Part shown: positions 7,772-15,331 of the stretch, one piece after another
Layout: each line of letters begins with the position of its first letter
How positions within the stretch are numbered: the first letter of the stretch is position 1
Origin: an uncultured Prevotella sp.
Lineage (GTDB): Bacteria > Bacteroidota > Bacteroidia > Bacteroidales > Bacteroidaceae
Assembly: GCA_946540435.1 (NCBI GenBank)
Contig: CAMNII010000012.1
Location: 1 to 56,376 of the forward strand
Direction of reading: 5' to 3'
Length of the DNA: 56,376 bases
Translations under genes and position numbers: made by a program
Notes under the pieces: generated by a model
The model's database searches: none
What the model was told of the DNA's origin: nothing
Seen by the model: only the letters and a program-made list of their open reading frames with translations

Positions 7772-8212
7772 ATGAAGACAATGAAGTATTTTGTTTTGAT
7801 GGCGCTGTTCTTCCTCTCCTCGGTAGCCTGCGACGGACGTGAGAAGAATATCAAGTTCAAAGAACTCCCTGTGGCAGCGCAGACCTTCCTCAAAGACCAT
7901 TTCGACTCGCAGCGCATCTCGCTCATCAGGAAAGATAGCGAAGGGCTCCGCACGACATACGATGTTATCCTTGCTGACGGTACCAAGCTGGATTTCGACA
8001 GCAAGGGAGAGTGGACAGAAGTCGACAGCAAGCCTGCCGCCGTGCCGGCGACCGTCGTACCGCAACCCATCGCCGACTACGTCAAGAAAAACTATCCGAA
8101 TGCCGCAATCGTACAGATAGAGCGTGACGGCAGGGGATATGAAGTAGACCTGTCGATAAGAATCGAAGTGAGGTTCGACAGCAAGTTCAACGTGAAGAGA
8201 ATTGACGACTGA
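7772..8212 (+). CDS. Exported PepSY-like (DUF2874-type) protein
   Basis: A 146-residue protein with an N-terminal export signal ending SSVAC (a loose lipobox at Cys20, or an ordinary signal peptidase site), followed by two PepSY-like repeats (about 27-75 and 85-146). Each starts with an amphipathic helix (LPVAAQTFLKDHF; PQPIADYVKKNYP) followed by short strands with charged residues. This family is frequent in Bacteroidales and is periplasmic; its function is unknown. Its place between Pho-box-like DNA and a PhoB-like regulator suggests that it belongs to the phosphate response. I cannot say whether it binds a ligand or modulates the nearby kinase. Confidence 0.75.
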   Translation: MKTMKYFVLMALFFLSSVACDGREKNIKFKELPVAAQTFLKDHFDSQRISLIRKDSEGLRTTYDVILADGTKLDFDSKGEWTEVDSKPAAVPATVVPQPIADYVKKNYPNAAIVQIERDGRGYEVDLSIRIEVRFDSKFNVKRIDD

Positions 8213-8230
8213 CCAACCTCGTCAGTGGCT

Positions 8231-8263
8231 TGCGCAGCATTGTCTATAGGGCAATACTGCGCA
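8231..8263 (+). terminator. Candidate hairpin terminator after the PepSY-like gene
   Basis: TGCGCAG (8231-8237) pairs with CTGCGCA (8257-8263), and ATTG with CAAT inside, with one mismatch between the two helices. A short CTTTCG follows, so termination may be weak. It separates the PepSY-like gene from the regulator gene. Confidence 0.45.
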
Positions 8264-8315
8264 CTTTCGTCCATAAATAATCCACATTTTGTTTTGTCCT
8301 CTACTTGATTTTTCG

Positions 8316-8323
8316 TAATTTTG
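8316..8323 (+). promoter_or_regulatory. -7 promoter element of the phoB-like gene
   Basis: TAATTTTG fits TAnnTTTG and ends 8 bp before the ATG at 8332, implying a leaderless or nearly leaderless mRNA. It rules out the in-frame ATG at 8305, which lies upstream of the promoter. No 11-bp TGTAA repeat precedes it. Confidence 0.6.
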
Positions 8324-8331
8324 CCAAAGAT

Positions 8332-9015
8332 ATGAAGAAACAAATCCTGATAGTTGACGACGAACCCGATCTGTGCGAAATCCTGCGCTTCAACCTCGAG
8401 GCAGCAGGCTTCGGCACGATAGTGGCCCATTCGGCAGAGTCAGCACTCAATGAGCTCTCAGCCTGTCAGCCCGACGTGTTACTGCTCGACGTGATGATGC
8501 CGGGATTGTCGGGCTTCGACCTGGCACGACGGGTGAAGAACGACCCGACTACAGCCCACCTGCCCATTATCTTCCTGACTGCTCGCGATGCCGAAACCGA
8601 TAAGCTCGAGGGCTTTGACATCGGTGCCGACGACTACATCGCCAAACCCTTCTCCATAAGAGAGGTGGTGGCTCGCGTAAAAGCCGTCCTGAACCGCACG
8701 GGACAGCCGGCAGTGCAGGAACTTTCGTATCGCGGACTGCGGCTGTTCATCGACCGGAAGCAAGTGACCATCGACGGTGAGGAAGTGTCGCTGACCAAGA
8801 CGGAATATGAACTGCTGCACCTCCTGCTGGCACACCAGGGACACGTCTTCTCACGTCAGGAACTGCTTGAGCTGGCATGGCCCAGCGATGTGATTGTCAC
8901 CGGCCGGACGGTAGACGTCAACATCACCCGCCTGAGGAAAAAACTCGGAGCTTATGCCGCAAGCATCGTCACACGCCTCGGCTACGGCTATTATTTCGAG
9001 AATAAAGGGGAATGA
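8332..9015 (+). CDS. phoB: PhoB-like OmpR-family response regulator
   Basis: A 227-residue response regulator. The receiver domain (1-118) has the acidic pair D9/D10, the phospho-acceptor D53 in LLLDVMMPG, a conserved Thr in LTAR and Lys in AKPF. Residues 130-225 form an OmpR/PhoB winged helix that binds direct repeats. Its stop codon overlaps the ATG of the histidine kinase gene by 4 bp (ATGA), so the two are translationally coupled. It is assigned as the phosphate regulator because three genes just upstream carry 11-bp direct repeats and two of them are phosphate transporters. The OmpR family is certain; the gene symbol rests on context. Confidence 0.8.
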   Translation: MKKQILIVDDEPDLCEILRFNLEAAGFGTIVAHSAESALNELSACQPDVLLLDVMMPGLSGFDLARRVKNDPTTAHLPIIFLTARDAETDKLEGFDIGADDYIAKPFSIREVVARVKAVLNRTGQPAVQELSYRGLRLFIDRKQVTIDGEEVSLTKTEYELLHLLLAHQGHVFSRQELLELAWPSDVIVTGRTVDVNITRLRKKLGAYAASIVTRLGYGYYFENKGE

Positions 9016-9971
9016 AACGATTGAAATGCTTCAAGGGAATGACAGAGGGACGGAAAATGTTCCTCACCGTGATGATTATCGTCATCGCCTATTCGGCTGT
9101 ATTCATCATCTTCGAAGACTACGACCGGCAAGGCGTCAACCCCTTGGACTCTCCGCTCGACTGGCATCTGTTGTGGTTCTCGCTCGCTGTGGCACTGGTG
9201 TTGGGGCTCCTGCTGCACCATTATGCCCGTCGTGTGGACAACCGCATCAGCCGTGAACAGGCCGCTAAACAGAACGACACACGCCGTGAGATGACGCAGA
9301 ACATCGCACACGAACTGAAAACACCCGTAGCGTCAATCCTCGGCTTTACAGAGACCCTGCTCGACAACCCTGACCTCGATGCTGCCACCCAACGGCAGTT
9401 CATCGAACGCAGCCATGCGCAAGCCCAGCGTCTTACGTCGCTGCTGCAGGACATCTCCATCCTTAACCGCATGGACTATGCCACCGACGTCCTTGACATA
9501 CGTCTCGTAGACCTGACGCAGCTGGTTGCCGACATCGTGGAGGAGACAGCGATACCCCTGCGCAACAAACACATGACCCTGGAAAACTGCCTGCCCGAGA
9601 ATATCAAAGTCGAAGGAAATACATCCCTGCTCTACAGCATCTTCAGAAACCTTATTGATAATGCCATCTCCTATTCCGGCGAAGGCACCTCCATCAGGAT
9701 GGAAGCCCGCAACATGGGCGACCACTGGCAGTTCACCTTCGCCGACAACGGCAGCGGAGTACCTACCCAACACCTGGAACGCATCTTCGAACGCTTCTAT
9801 CGGATTGACAAGGGACGTAGCCGTACGATGGGCGGCACGGGACTGGGACTGGCCATCGTGAAGAATGCCATACAGACTCATGGCGGCATCATCACAGCCT
9901 ATAACCAACTCCATGGAGGCCTTTGCTTCCATTTCACGCTCCAGAAGAAGTTTCCCAAAGAAAAGAAATAA
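9012..9971 (+). CDS. phoR: PhoR-like sensor histidine kinase with minimal periplasmic loop
   Basis: A 319-residue membrane kinase. It has two hydrophobic helices (about 16-34 and 53-69) separated by fewer than 20 residues, so there is almost no extracytoplasmic sensor, and no clear HAMP or PAS domain. The H-box NIAHELKTPVASIL has the phospho-acceptor H100; N-, G1- and G2-boxes follow (NLIDNAISYS, DNGSGV, GGTGLGLAIV). It is the partner of the upstream regulator. In Escherichia coli, PhoR also lacks a real periplasmic sensor and is controlled by PhoU and the Pst transporter. Here the PhoU-like domains sit on the cotransporters of the same island, which suggests a comparable link by inference. 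Confidence 0.8.
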   Translation: MKRLKCFKGMTEGRKMFLTVMIIVIAYSAVFIIFEDYDRQGVNPLDSPLDWHLLWFSLAVALVLGLLLHHYARRVDNRISREQAAKQNDTRREMTQNIAHELKTPVASILGFTETLLDNPDLDAATQRQFIERSHAQAQRLTSLLQDISILNRMDYATDVLDIRLVDLTQLVADIVEETAIPLRNKHMTLENCLPENIKVEGNTSLLYSIFRNLIDNAISYSGEGTSIRMEARNMGDHWQFTFADNGSGVPTQHLERIFERFYRIDKGRSRTMGGTGLGLAIVKNAIQTHGGIITAYNQLHGGLCFHFTLQKKFPKEKK

Positions 9972-10075
9972 CTCCTTCCCTTTTTCCTTGTCTTTTTCCT
10001 GATAAATAGGAAAGATAATGTCGACAGGAGATGGGAAAGTTGCCGAAGTTGACAGGTTTGGGAAACCATGTAAAG

Positions 10076-10153
10076 AGAAAAGTTTTCCGTTTTCTGTTTG
10101 TAAAGTATTGTCTTTTAATGATGTAACAAACTTTAACATAAGAAAAGTTTTCC
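10076..10153. promoter_or_regulatory. Direct repeat of a 13-bp near-palindrome in the nrdD leader
   Basis: AGAAAAGTTTTCC occurs at 10076-10088 and again at 10141-10153, 65 bp apart. The core GAAAAGTTTTC is palindromic around its central base. The copies lie upstream of the two -7 elements of nrdD, so they could be operators for an oxygen- or redox-responsive regulator. It does not resemble the NrdR box. The assignment is speculative. Confidence 0.4.
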
Positions 10154-10161
10154 AAAATGGA

Positions 10162-10189
10162 TAACTTTGGGAAAAATATATTAACTTTG
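10162..10189 (+). promoter_or_regulatory. Two candidate -7 elements of nrdD
   Basis: TAACTTTG occurs twice, at 10162-10169 and 10182-10189, 20 bp apart. The second lies 42 bp upstream of the start codon and is the more likely main promoter. Tandem elements suggest alternative starts. Confidence 0.55.
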
Positions 10190-10231
10190 CAAACGATTAT
10201 TGTTTAATACTTAAACCCCGTCAATATACCC

Positions 10232-12460
10232 ATGATACAAACCGTGAAGAAGCGCGACGGACGCATTGTCGGCTTCAATGAACAGAAGATTATGGCCGCC
10301 ATCAGAAAGGCCATGCTCCACACCGAGAAAGGTGAGGACGAAGCGTTGATACAGCAAATCACCGACCATATCGCCTTCCGGGGCAAGCCTCAGATGACCG
10401 TCGAGGATATCCAGGACATGGTAGAGGTGGAGTTGATGAAGTCGAGTCGCAAGGACGTGGCGCAGCGATATATCACTTATCGTAATCAGCGCTCCATAGC
10501 CCGTAAGGCCAAGACCCGCGATCTCTTCCTTGAGATTATCAATATCAAGAACAACGACATCACCCGCGAGAATGCCAATATGAATGCCGACACACCGGCG
10601 GGCATGATGATGAAGTTCGCATCGGAGAGCACCAAGCCCTTCGTCGACGACTACCTGCTCTCAGAGGATGTGCGTGATGCCGTGCAGCACAACTATATCC
10701 ACATCCACGACAAGGACTATTACCCCACCAAGTCGCTTACCTGCGTGCAGCATCCGCTTGACCATATCCTTGAGCGCGGCTTCGTGGCCGGTCATGGCTC
10801 CAGCCGTCCCGCCAAGCGCATAGAGACGGCATCGGTGCTGGCATGTATCTCTATGGAGACGGCACAGAACGAGATGCACGGCGGACAGGCCATCCCTGCC
10901 TTCGACTTCTATCTCGCTCCCTATGTGCGCATGAGCTTCGTAGAAGAACTGAAAGCCCTTTCGAAATTCACGGGGAAAGACTATTCCTACCTCTTCGATA
11001 TCGAATTGGAAGACTACGTGAAGAAACCCCTCGACTGGTTAGAGGGAGACGAGCGTATCGTCCAGCATGCCGTCAACCAGACCGTAGGACGCGTGCACCA
11101 GGCCATGGAAGCCTTCATCCACAATATGAATACCATCCACTCGCGCGGAGGAAACCAAGTAGTATTCTCCAGCATCAACTATGGTACCGATACCTCGGCC
11201 GAGGGACGCTGCATCATGCGAGAGATACTGAAGTCAACCTATGAAGGCGTGGGCAATGGCGAGACGGCTATCTTCCCCATACAGATATGGAAGAAGAAGC
11301 GGGGCGTGAACTACCTTCCCGAAGACCGGAACTACGACCTCTACGAGCTGGCCTGCAAAGTGTCGGCACGCCGTTTCTTCCCCAATTTCCTGAACCTCGA
11401 CGCTACCTTCAACCGCACCGACGAATGGAAAGCCGACGACCCCAAGCGCTACCTCCACGAAGTCGCTACCATGGGATGCCGCACACGCGTCTTCGAGAAC
11501 CGCTTCGGACCGAAGACTTCCATTGGTCGTGGTAACCTCTCGTTCACCACCATCAACATCGTCAAGCTGGCCATCGAATGCATGAACATCAAGAACCAGG
11601 ACGACCGTATCGCAGCCTTCTTCGCCAAACTCGACAACATCCTCGAGATAGCAGCTAAGCAGCTCGACGAGCGTTACAACTTCCAGAAGACGGCCTATGC
11701 CAAGCAGTTCCCGCTGCTGATGAATGCACTCTGGATAAACTCCGAGAAACTCGGGCCTACCGACACCATCGAGAGTGTCATCAACCAGGGCACCCTGGGT
11801 ATCGGCTTCATCGGACTGGCAGAATGTCTCGTTGCCCTCACCGGCAAGCACCATGGCGAGAGCGAGGCGTCTCAGGAACTCGGACTGAAGATAGTGGGTT
11901 ATATGCGCAGTCGCATCAATGACTTCTGTGAGCGATATCAGCACAACTACTCCGTGCTGGCCACGCCGGCCGAAGGTCTCGCTGGTAAGTTCACGAAGGT
12001 CGACCGCAAGGAGTTCGGCATTATCCCCGGCGTTACCGACCGCGACTACTATACCAACTCCAACCATGTGCCCGTGTACTATAAGTGCTCGGCCCGCCAC
12101 AAGGCAGAGGTCGAGGCTCCCTACCATGAGATGACGCGTGGCGGCCACATCTTCTACGTGGAGATTGATGGCGATGCCACTCACAACCCTGACGTCATCA
12201 AGGGTGTGGTCGACATGATGGACCAGTTGAATATGGGCTATGGCAGTGTTAACCACAACCGTAACCGCTGCATGGACTGCGGATATGAGAATGCCGACCC
12301 GAAGTTGGAGGTGTGCCCGAAATGTGGCAGCACGAATATCGACAAGCTGCAACGCATCACCGGTTACCTCGTCGGCACCACCGACCGCTGGAACCACGGC
12401 AAGCTGTGCGAGCTGAACGACCGCGTCACTCATGTGCACAAAGATCTGAATAACGGATAA
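10232..12460 (+). CDS. nrdD: Anaerobic (class III) ribonucleoside-triphosphate reductase
   Basis: A 742-residue glycyl-radical enzyme that reduces ribonucleoside triphosphates to deoxyribonucleotides without oxygen. Residues 1-95 form an ATP-cone allosteric domain (VKKRDGRIVGFN). The central part is the ten-stranded barrel with HIHDKD near 150. The C-terminus carries a CxxC...CxxC zinc site (CMDCGY and CPKCGS) and the radical loop RITGYLVG, with the radical-bearing glycine at about 711. The activase nrdG follows 55 bp downstream, separated by a hairpin. Length and domains are normal for the family. The leader has tandem promoter elements and repeated near-palindromes, consistent with regulation by growth conditions. 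Confidence 0.96.
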   Translation: MIQTVKKRDGRIVGFNEQKIMAAIRKAMLHTEKGEDEALIQQITDHIAFRGKPQMTVEDIQDMVEVELMKSSRKDVAQRYITYRNQRSIARKAKTRDLFLEIINIKNNDITRENANMNADTPAGMMMKFASESTKPFVDDYLLSEDVRDAVQHNYIHIHDKDYYPTKSLTCVQHPLDHILERGFVAGHGSSRPAKRIETASVLACISMETAQNEMHGGQAIPAFDFYLAPYVRMSFVEELKALSKFTGKDYSYLFDIELEDYVKKPLDWLEGDERIVQHAVNQTVGRVHQAMEAFIHNMNTIHSRGGNQVVFSSINYGTDTSAEGRCIMREILKSTYEGVGNGETAIFPIQIWKKKRGVNYLPEDRNYDLYELACKVSARRFFPNFLNLDATFNRTDEWKADDPKRYLHEVATMGCRTRVFENRFGPKTSIGRGNLSFTTINIVKLAIECMNIKNQDDRIAAFFAKLDNILEIAAKQLDERYNFQKTAYAKQFPLLMNALWINSEKLGPTDTIESVINQGTLGIGFIGLAECLVALTGKHHGESEASQELGLKIVGYMRSRINDFCERYQHNYSVLATPAEGLAGKFTKVDRKEFGIIPGVTDRDYYTNSNHVPVYYKCSARHKAEVEAPYHEMTRGGHIFYVEIDGDATHNPDVIKGVVDMMDQLNMGYGSVNHNRNRCMDCGYENADPKLEVCPKCGSTNIDKLQRITGYLVGTTDRWNHGKLCELNDRVTHVHKDLNNG

Positions 12461-12466
12461 TGGAGA

Positions 12467-12504
12467 ATTGAGAATGGATTGTTAGGTAACGATCCATTCT
12501 CAAT
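12467..12504 (+). other. Intercistronic hairpin between nrdD and nrdG
   Basis: A perfect 13-bp inverted repeat (12467-12479 and 12492-12504) with a 12-nt loop and no T run. It fills most of the 55-bp gap, so it probably acts as an mRNA stability or attenuation element that sets the reductase-to-activase ratio rather than as a full terminator. Confidence 0.65.
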
Positions 12505-12515
12505 GAAGATAAATC

Positions 12516-13025
12516 ATGCTAAGTATTCTCGATATTGTGGAAGATACAATGGTCGACGGACCCGGTTTCCGTACGACCATTTATTGTGCCGGATGCCCGA
12601 ACCACTGCCCGGGATGTCATAACCCGCAGTCGTGGGACATCCGTAACGGTCATGAGGTCAGTACCGACGATATCATGCGCATCATCAAGGCCGACCCCTA
12701 TGCCGATGTGACGTTCAGCGGCGGCGACCCGATGTTTCAGGCTGAAGGCTTCTGCGAACTGGCGGAAGCCATCCGCCGTGAGACGACAAAGACAATATGG
12801 TGCTATACCGGCTTCTGCTATGAACAACTGTTAGGACAGCCGGCCCAGCATCGCTTGCTGGAACTTGTCGACGTCCTTGTCGACGGTCCCTATATAGCGT
12901 CGCTGCGGAGTGAGGAACTCATCTTCCGGGGAAGCAGCAATCAGCGCATTATCGATGTGCCGGCATCGCTGCAGAAAGGTTCGGTAGTGCTATGGGATGA
13001 GGGAAGGATAGGGGTCGGCGTGTAG
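12516..13025 (+). CDS. nrdG: Anaerobic ribonucleotide reductase-activating protein (radical SAM)
   Basis: A 169-residue radical SAM activase that generates the glycyl radical on NrdD. The [4Fe-4S]-binding CxxxCxxC is visible as C27-C31-C34 in GCPNHCPGCHN, preceded by DGPGFRT. The SGGDP motif that contacts S-adenosylmethionine follows at about 68-72. Size and motif spacing are typical for NrdG, which has only a partial barrel. It lies directly after nrdD and should be co-transcribed; it converges with the DUF4834 gene on the other strand. Confidence 0.95.
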   Translation: MLSILDIVEDTMVDGPGFRTTIYCAGCPNHCPGCHNPQSWDIRNGHEVSTDDIMRIIKADPYADVTFSGGDPMFQAEGFCELAEAIRRETTKTIWCYTGFCYEQLLGQPAQHRLLELVDVLVDGPYIASLRSEELIFRGSSNQRIIDVPASLQKGSVVLWDEGRIGVGV

Positions 13026-13045
13026 CGTGCGTCGTGTAACGAACG

Positions 13046-13288
13046 TCACACATCTTCGTAGTCCACGTATTCCCCTTCATCTTCAGGAATAATCTTCTGC
13101 TGCTCGTCGCGACGGCCATAGACCTGTTGCGACGAGTTTCTGTTTCTTGCTGTGTAGCGACTGTTGCCGTCTAGTTCCTCCTTCATGCGGTTGGCAGTCT
13201 TCGTAATCTGCGACAGGAGCCGCCAGACGGAGAATGCAATCCGTACCAGCAGAATAAGGAAAATGAGGGAAAGGATCTTCAGGATCAT
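13046..13288 (-). CDS. DUF4834-type small membrane protein
   Basis: An 80-residue protein with one N-terminal transmembrane helix (about 3-22) followed by a polar, charged tail rich in Arg, Gln, Asp and Glu and ending EGEYVDYEDV. It matches the pattern of DUF4834 family proteins of Bacteroidales, whose function is unknown. Its ATG overlaps the pssA stop by 4 bp, so it is the last gene of the psd-pssA operon. This suggests a role in, or dependence on, phosphatidylethanolamine synthesis at the inner membrane, which is inference. Confidence 0.7.
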   Translation of the reverse strand: MILKILSLIFLILLVRIAFSVWRLLSQITKTANRMKEELDGNSRYTARNRNSSQQVYGRRDEQQKIIPEDEGEYVDYEDV

Positions 13289-13998
13289 GCTTGCTTGCTT
13301 TCATATAAGGCTACACAGGCAGACACGGCAATGTAGCATGCGATGATGAGCCACCAGGCTGCTATCCATCCGAACAATACGAGCATCACCAGGGAGAACA
13401 GCATGAAGTAAAGCTTGATGTTATTGCCCTTCCAGTGCAGATGCTTGAATTTCAGTGAGAACATGGGCAGTTCACAGACGAGCAGCCAACTGCTGATGGC
13501 GATAAGTGCCAGGATGAGCGCTGGCGACCATGCCGTACGCTCCAGCCAGCTGCCTTGGCTGACGATGAACGACCCCCAGAAGAGGGCGTTGGCAGGTGTG
13601 GGCAGCCCGATGAATGACGTGGCCTGGCGTGTGTCGATATTGAACTTTGCCAGCCGGAGGGCAGAGAAGGCTGCGATGATAAAGGCGGCAAAGGGCAGAT
13701 AGGGCGAAAGGATGTGGAGCGACGCAGGCAGCGCGGGCAGTGCTCCGAGTTCGCTGAAGACGATGGTCGACGGGGCTACGCCGAAGGTGACCACGTCGGC
13801 CAACGAGTCGAGTTCCTTGCCGATAGGCGACGACACACCCAGCAGACGTGCTGCCATGCCGTCGAAGAAATCAAACACCGCACCGATGATAATCCATAAT
13901 AATGCCAGCTTCGCACTGCACGTGAAAGCGAAATAGATTGCTACGCATCCGGAGAGTAGGTTGCAGCAGGTGATGATATTGGGGATATGTCTCTTCAC
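13285..13998 (-). CDS. pssA: CDP-diacylglycerol--serine O-phosphatidyltransferase
   Basis: A 237-residue integral membrane enzyme that joins CDP-diacylglycerol and serine to make phosphatidylserine. The CDP-alcohol phosphotransferase signature DG-x2-AR-x8-G-x3-D-x3-D is visible at residues 46-68 (DGMAARLLG ... GKELDSLAD); these aspartates bind the metal and nucleotide. About seven hydrophobic helices make up the rest. The gene overlaps psd by 4 bp upstream and the DUF4834 gene by 4 bp downstream, so the two steps of phosphatidylethanolamine synthesis are translationally coupled. Confidence 0.95.
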   Translation of the reverse strand: MKRHIPNIITCCNLLSGCVAIYFAFTCSAKLALLWIIIGAVFDFFDGMAARLLGVSSPIGKELDSLADVVTFGVAPSTIVFSELGALPALPASLHILSPYLPFAAFIIAAFSALRLAKFNIDTRQATSFIGLPTPANALFWGSFIVSQGSWLERTAWSPALILALIAISSWLLVCELPMFSLKFKHLHWKGNNIKLYFMLFSLVMLVLFGWIAAWWLIIACYIAVSACVALYESKQA

Positions 13999-14735
13999 AA
14001 TGTATCTTCTGTTAATTGTTCCTTGGTTTCTATGGGGTCTTTCTTGGGAAGGCGGCCAATCATGGTCAGGTCACCGGTGGTCTTCTGACCCATGGTGACG
14101 CAGACCTCCGTGCCCAGCGGCAGGAATACGTCCACGCGTGAGCCGAATTTGATGAAGCCCATGTGTTCGTCGATATAGCACTCTTCAAGGGGTTTGGCAT
14201 AGGTGACGATGCGGCGGGCCATGGCGCCGGCTATCTGCCGGCAGAGCACCATGTGGCCTTCGGGAGTCTCGATGAGGGTGTCGGCATGCTCGTTCTCTTC
14301 GCTTGCCTTGGGTAGCCATGCCTTGTGGAAGTTGCCCCGCCGGTGAGTCACCGACTTCACGGTGCCGTCGACCGGGAACCAGTTGGCATGAACGTTGAGG
14401 GGACTCATGAAAATACTGATCATCAGCCGGCGGTCATGGAAGAAAGTGTGTTCGTCAACTTCCTCGATGACGACAATTCTGCCGTCGGCAGGTGCCACGA
14501 CGATACCTTCGGTGTCTTCGCTGGGGAAATAGCGCACCGGACAACGGAAGAAGTTGACGACTAAGCAGTAGACTGTTCCGAAGACGATGGTAAATACCCA
14601 AAACGGCCAATGGCTGTCAAAGCCTCGCCATAGGAGCATGGCGACACTGGCAATGACCACAAATGCCCAAATGAGTGTGTTGGTACCTTCCCGGTGCAGC
14701 CTTATCTTTTTCAGTTTGTTGATTTTCTTTCCCAT
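13995..14735 (-). CDS. psd: Phosphatidylserine decarboxylase, short form
   Basis: A 246-residue decarboxylase converting phosphatidylserine to phosphatidylethanolamine. Two hydrophobic segments near the N-terminus (about 20-60) anchor it to the membrane. Self-cleavage should occur between G198 and S199 in [11 protein letters not shown], giving a small alpha chain with a pyruvoyl group made from the serine. The sequence resembles the short psd group rather than the E. coli length. It is the first gene of a three-gene operon, with a -7 element about 55 bp upstream. Confidence 0.94.
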   Translation of the reverse strand: MGKKINKLKKIRLHREGTNTLIWAFVVIASVAMLLWRGFDSHWPFWVFTIVFGTVYCLVVNFFRCPVRYFPSEDTEGIVVAPADGRIVVIEEVDEHTFFHDRRLMISIFMSPLNVHANWFPVDGTVKSVTHRRGNFHKAWLPKASEENEHADTLIETPEGHMVLCRQIAGAMARRIVTYAKPLEECYIDEHMGFIKFGSRVDVFLPLGTEVCVTMGQKTTGDLTMIGRLPKKDPIETKEQLTEDTL

Positions 14736-14790
14736 TGTTTTTTTATGCAGTCAGCATCGGCATACCAGCCGACAGGACACATTACATTTG

Positions 14791-14798
14791 CAAAGTTA
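14791..14798 (-). promoter_or_regulatory. -7 promoter element of the psd operon
   Basis: On the minus strand this reads TAACTTTG, a perfect TAnnTTTG match. It lies 55 bp upstream of psd in an AT-rich gap. Confidence 0.65.
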
Positions 14799-14856
14799 CA
14801 GCTTTTTTTCCTCTTTGCTTCATTTTTTTTGTGTTTTTTTCCGTTCGTGGCGTTTT

Positions 14857-15234
14857 TTATTCGCTGAGCAGCATAAGAAGTTCGTCCTTTATCTGGTTGG
14901 GAACGTTGATGTGGCGAAGGATGAGGCTGCGGTTCCATCCTTTAATATCTGATGGGTGGAGTGTCATGAGGATCTCCCTGAATTGCGCTGCCTCGTCATC
15001 GGTATAGTCGTCGGCGTCGCGACCGGCAAAGCTGTCGAGTTCTTCGTCGTCGTAGTATTCAATCTCGTGCGTGGCCGCCTCGAGCATGCACTCCTGCTCG
15101 CATTTGTCGTTATCTCCGTTGCAGGTGGCGCAGCTGTCGGTGAGGACGATGGGTGCGTCGTCGTGACGTTGGCTGATGGCGGCGATGATTCCCAACAGCG
15201 TTAATGAGACTATTACAATGATTACGAATGTCAT
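14857..15234 (-). CDS. Single-pass membrane protein with a CxxC-x6-CxxxC cluster, unknown function
   Basis: A 125-residue protein with one N-terminal transmembrane helix (2-21). A Cys cluster, CATCNGDNDKCEQEC at about 34-48, then follows (C-x2-C-x6-C-x3-C), which could bind a metal or form two disulfides. Next is an acidic stretch (EYYDDEELDSFAGRDADDYTDDE), then a C-terminal amphipathic part (about 84-125) with LHPSDIKGWNRSLILRHINVP. I recognise it only as a conserved-looking Bacteroidales hypothetical. It lies downstream of aroA on the same strand, and a small hairpin ends 9 bp before its ATG. Confidence 0.65.
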   Translation of the reverse strand: MTFVIIVIVSLTLLGIIAAISQRHDDAPIVLTDSCATCNGDNDKCEQECMLEAATHEIEYYDDEELDSFAGRDADDYTDDEAAQFREILMTLHPSDIKGWNRSLILRHINVPNQIKDELLMLLSE

Positions 15235-15242
15235 CTTGAGTA

Positions 15243-15258
15243 GCCCTCGCGTGAGGGC
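15243..15258 (-). other. Small GC-rich hairpin just upstream of the Cys-cluster gene
   Basis: GCCCTC and GAGGGC (6 bp, 4-nt loop) lie between aroA and the next minus-strand gene and end 9 bp before its ATG. There is no T run on the minus strand, so it is a poor terminator. It could be a processing site or affect ribosome access. Confidence 0.35.
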
Positions 15259-15331
15259 GCTTCTTTTTGGTTCTTTTTATGAAGGAGGGGAGGAGTCCTT
15301 TTTCCTTTGTTGGCTTTGGAAAGTTCGCACG

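Noticed and set aside
8305..8331. Upstream in-frame ATG for the phoB-like gene
   Set aside because: The -7 element lies downstream of it, and the receiver fold begins exactly at the later ATG.
10122..10138. TGTAACA and TTAACA before nrdD as another Pho box
   Set aside because: The half-sites are 10 bp apart rather than 11, they differ in sequence, and nrdD is not a phosphate gene.
10076..10153. NrdR boxes upstream of nrdD
   Set aside because: The repeats do not match the known NrdR consensus, and the 65-bp spacing is wrong for NrdR.
15243..15258. Terminator of aroA
   Set aside because: No T run follows the stem on the minus strand, and it lies over 70 bp from the stop; recorded only as a hairpin.
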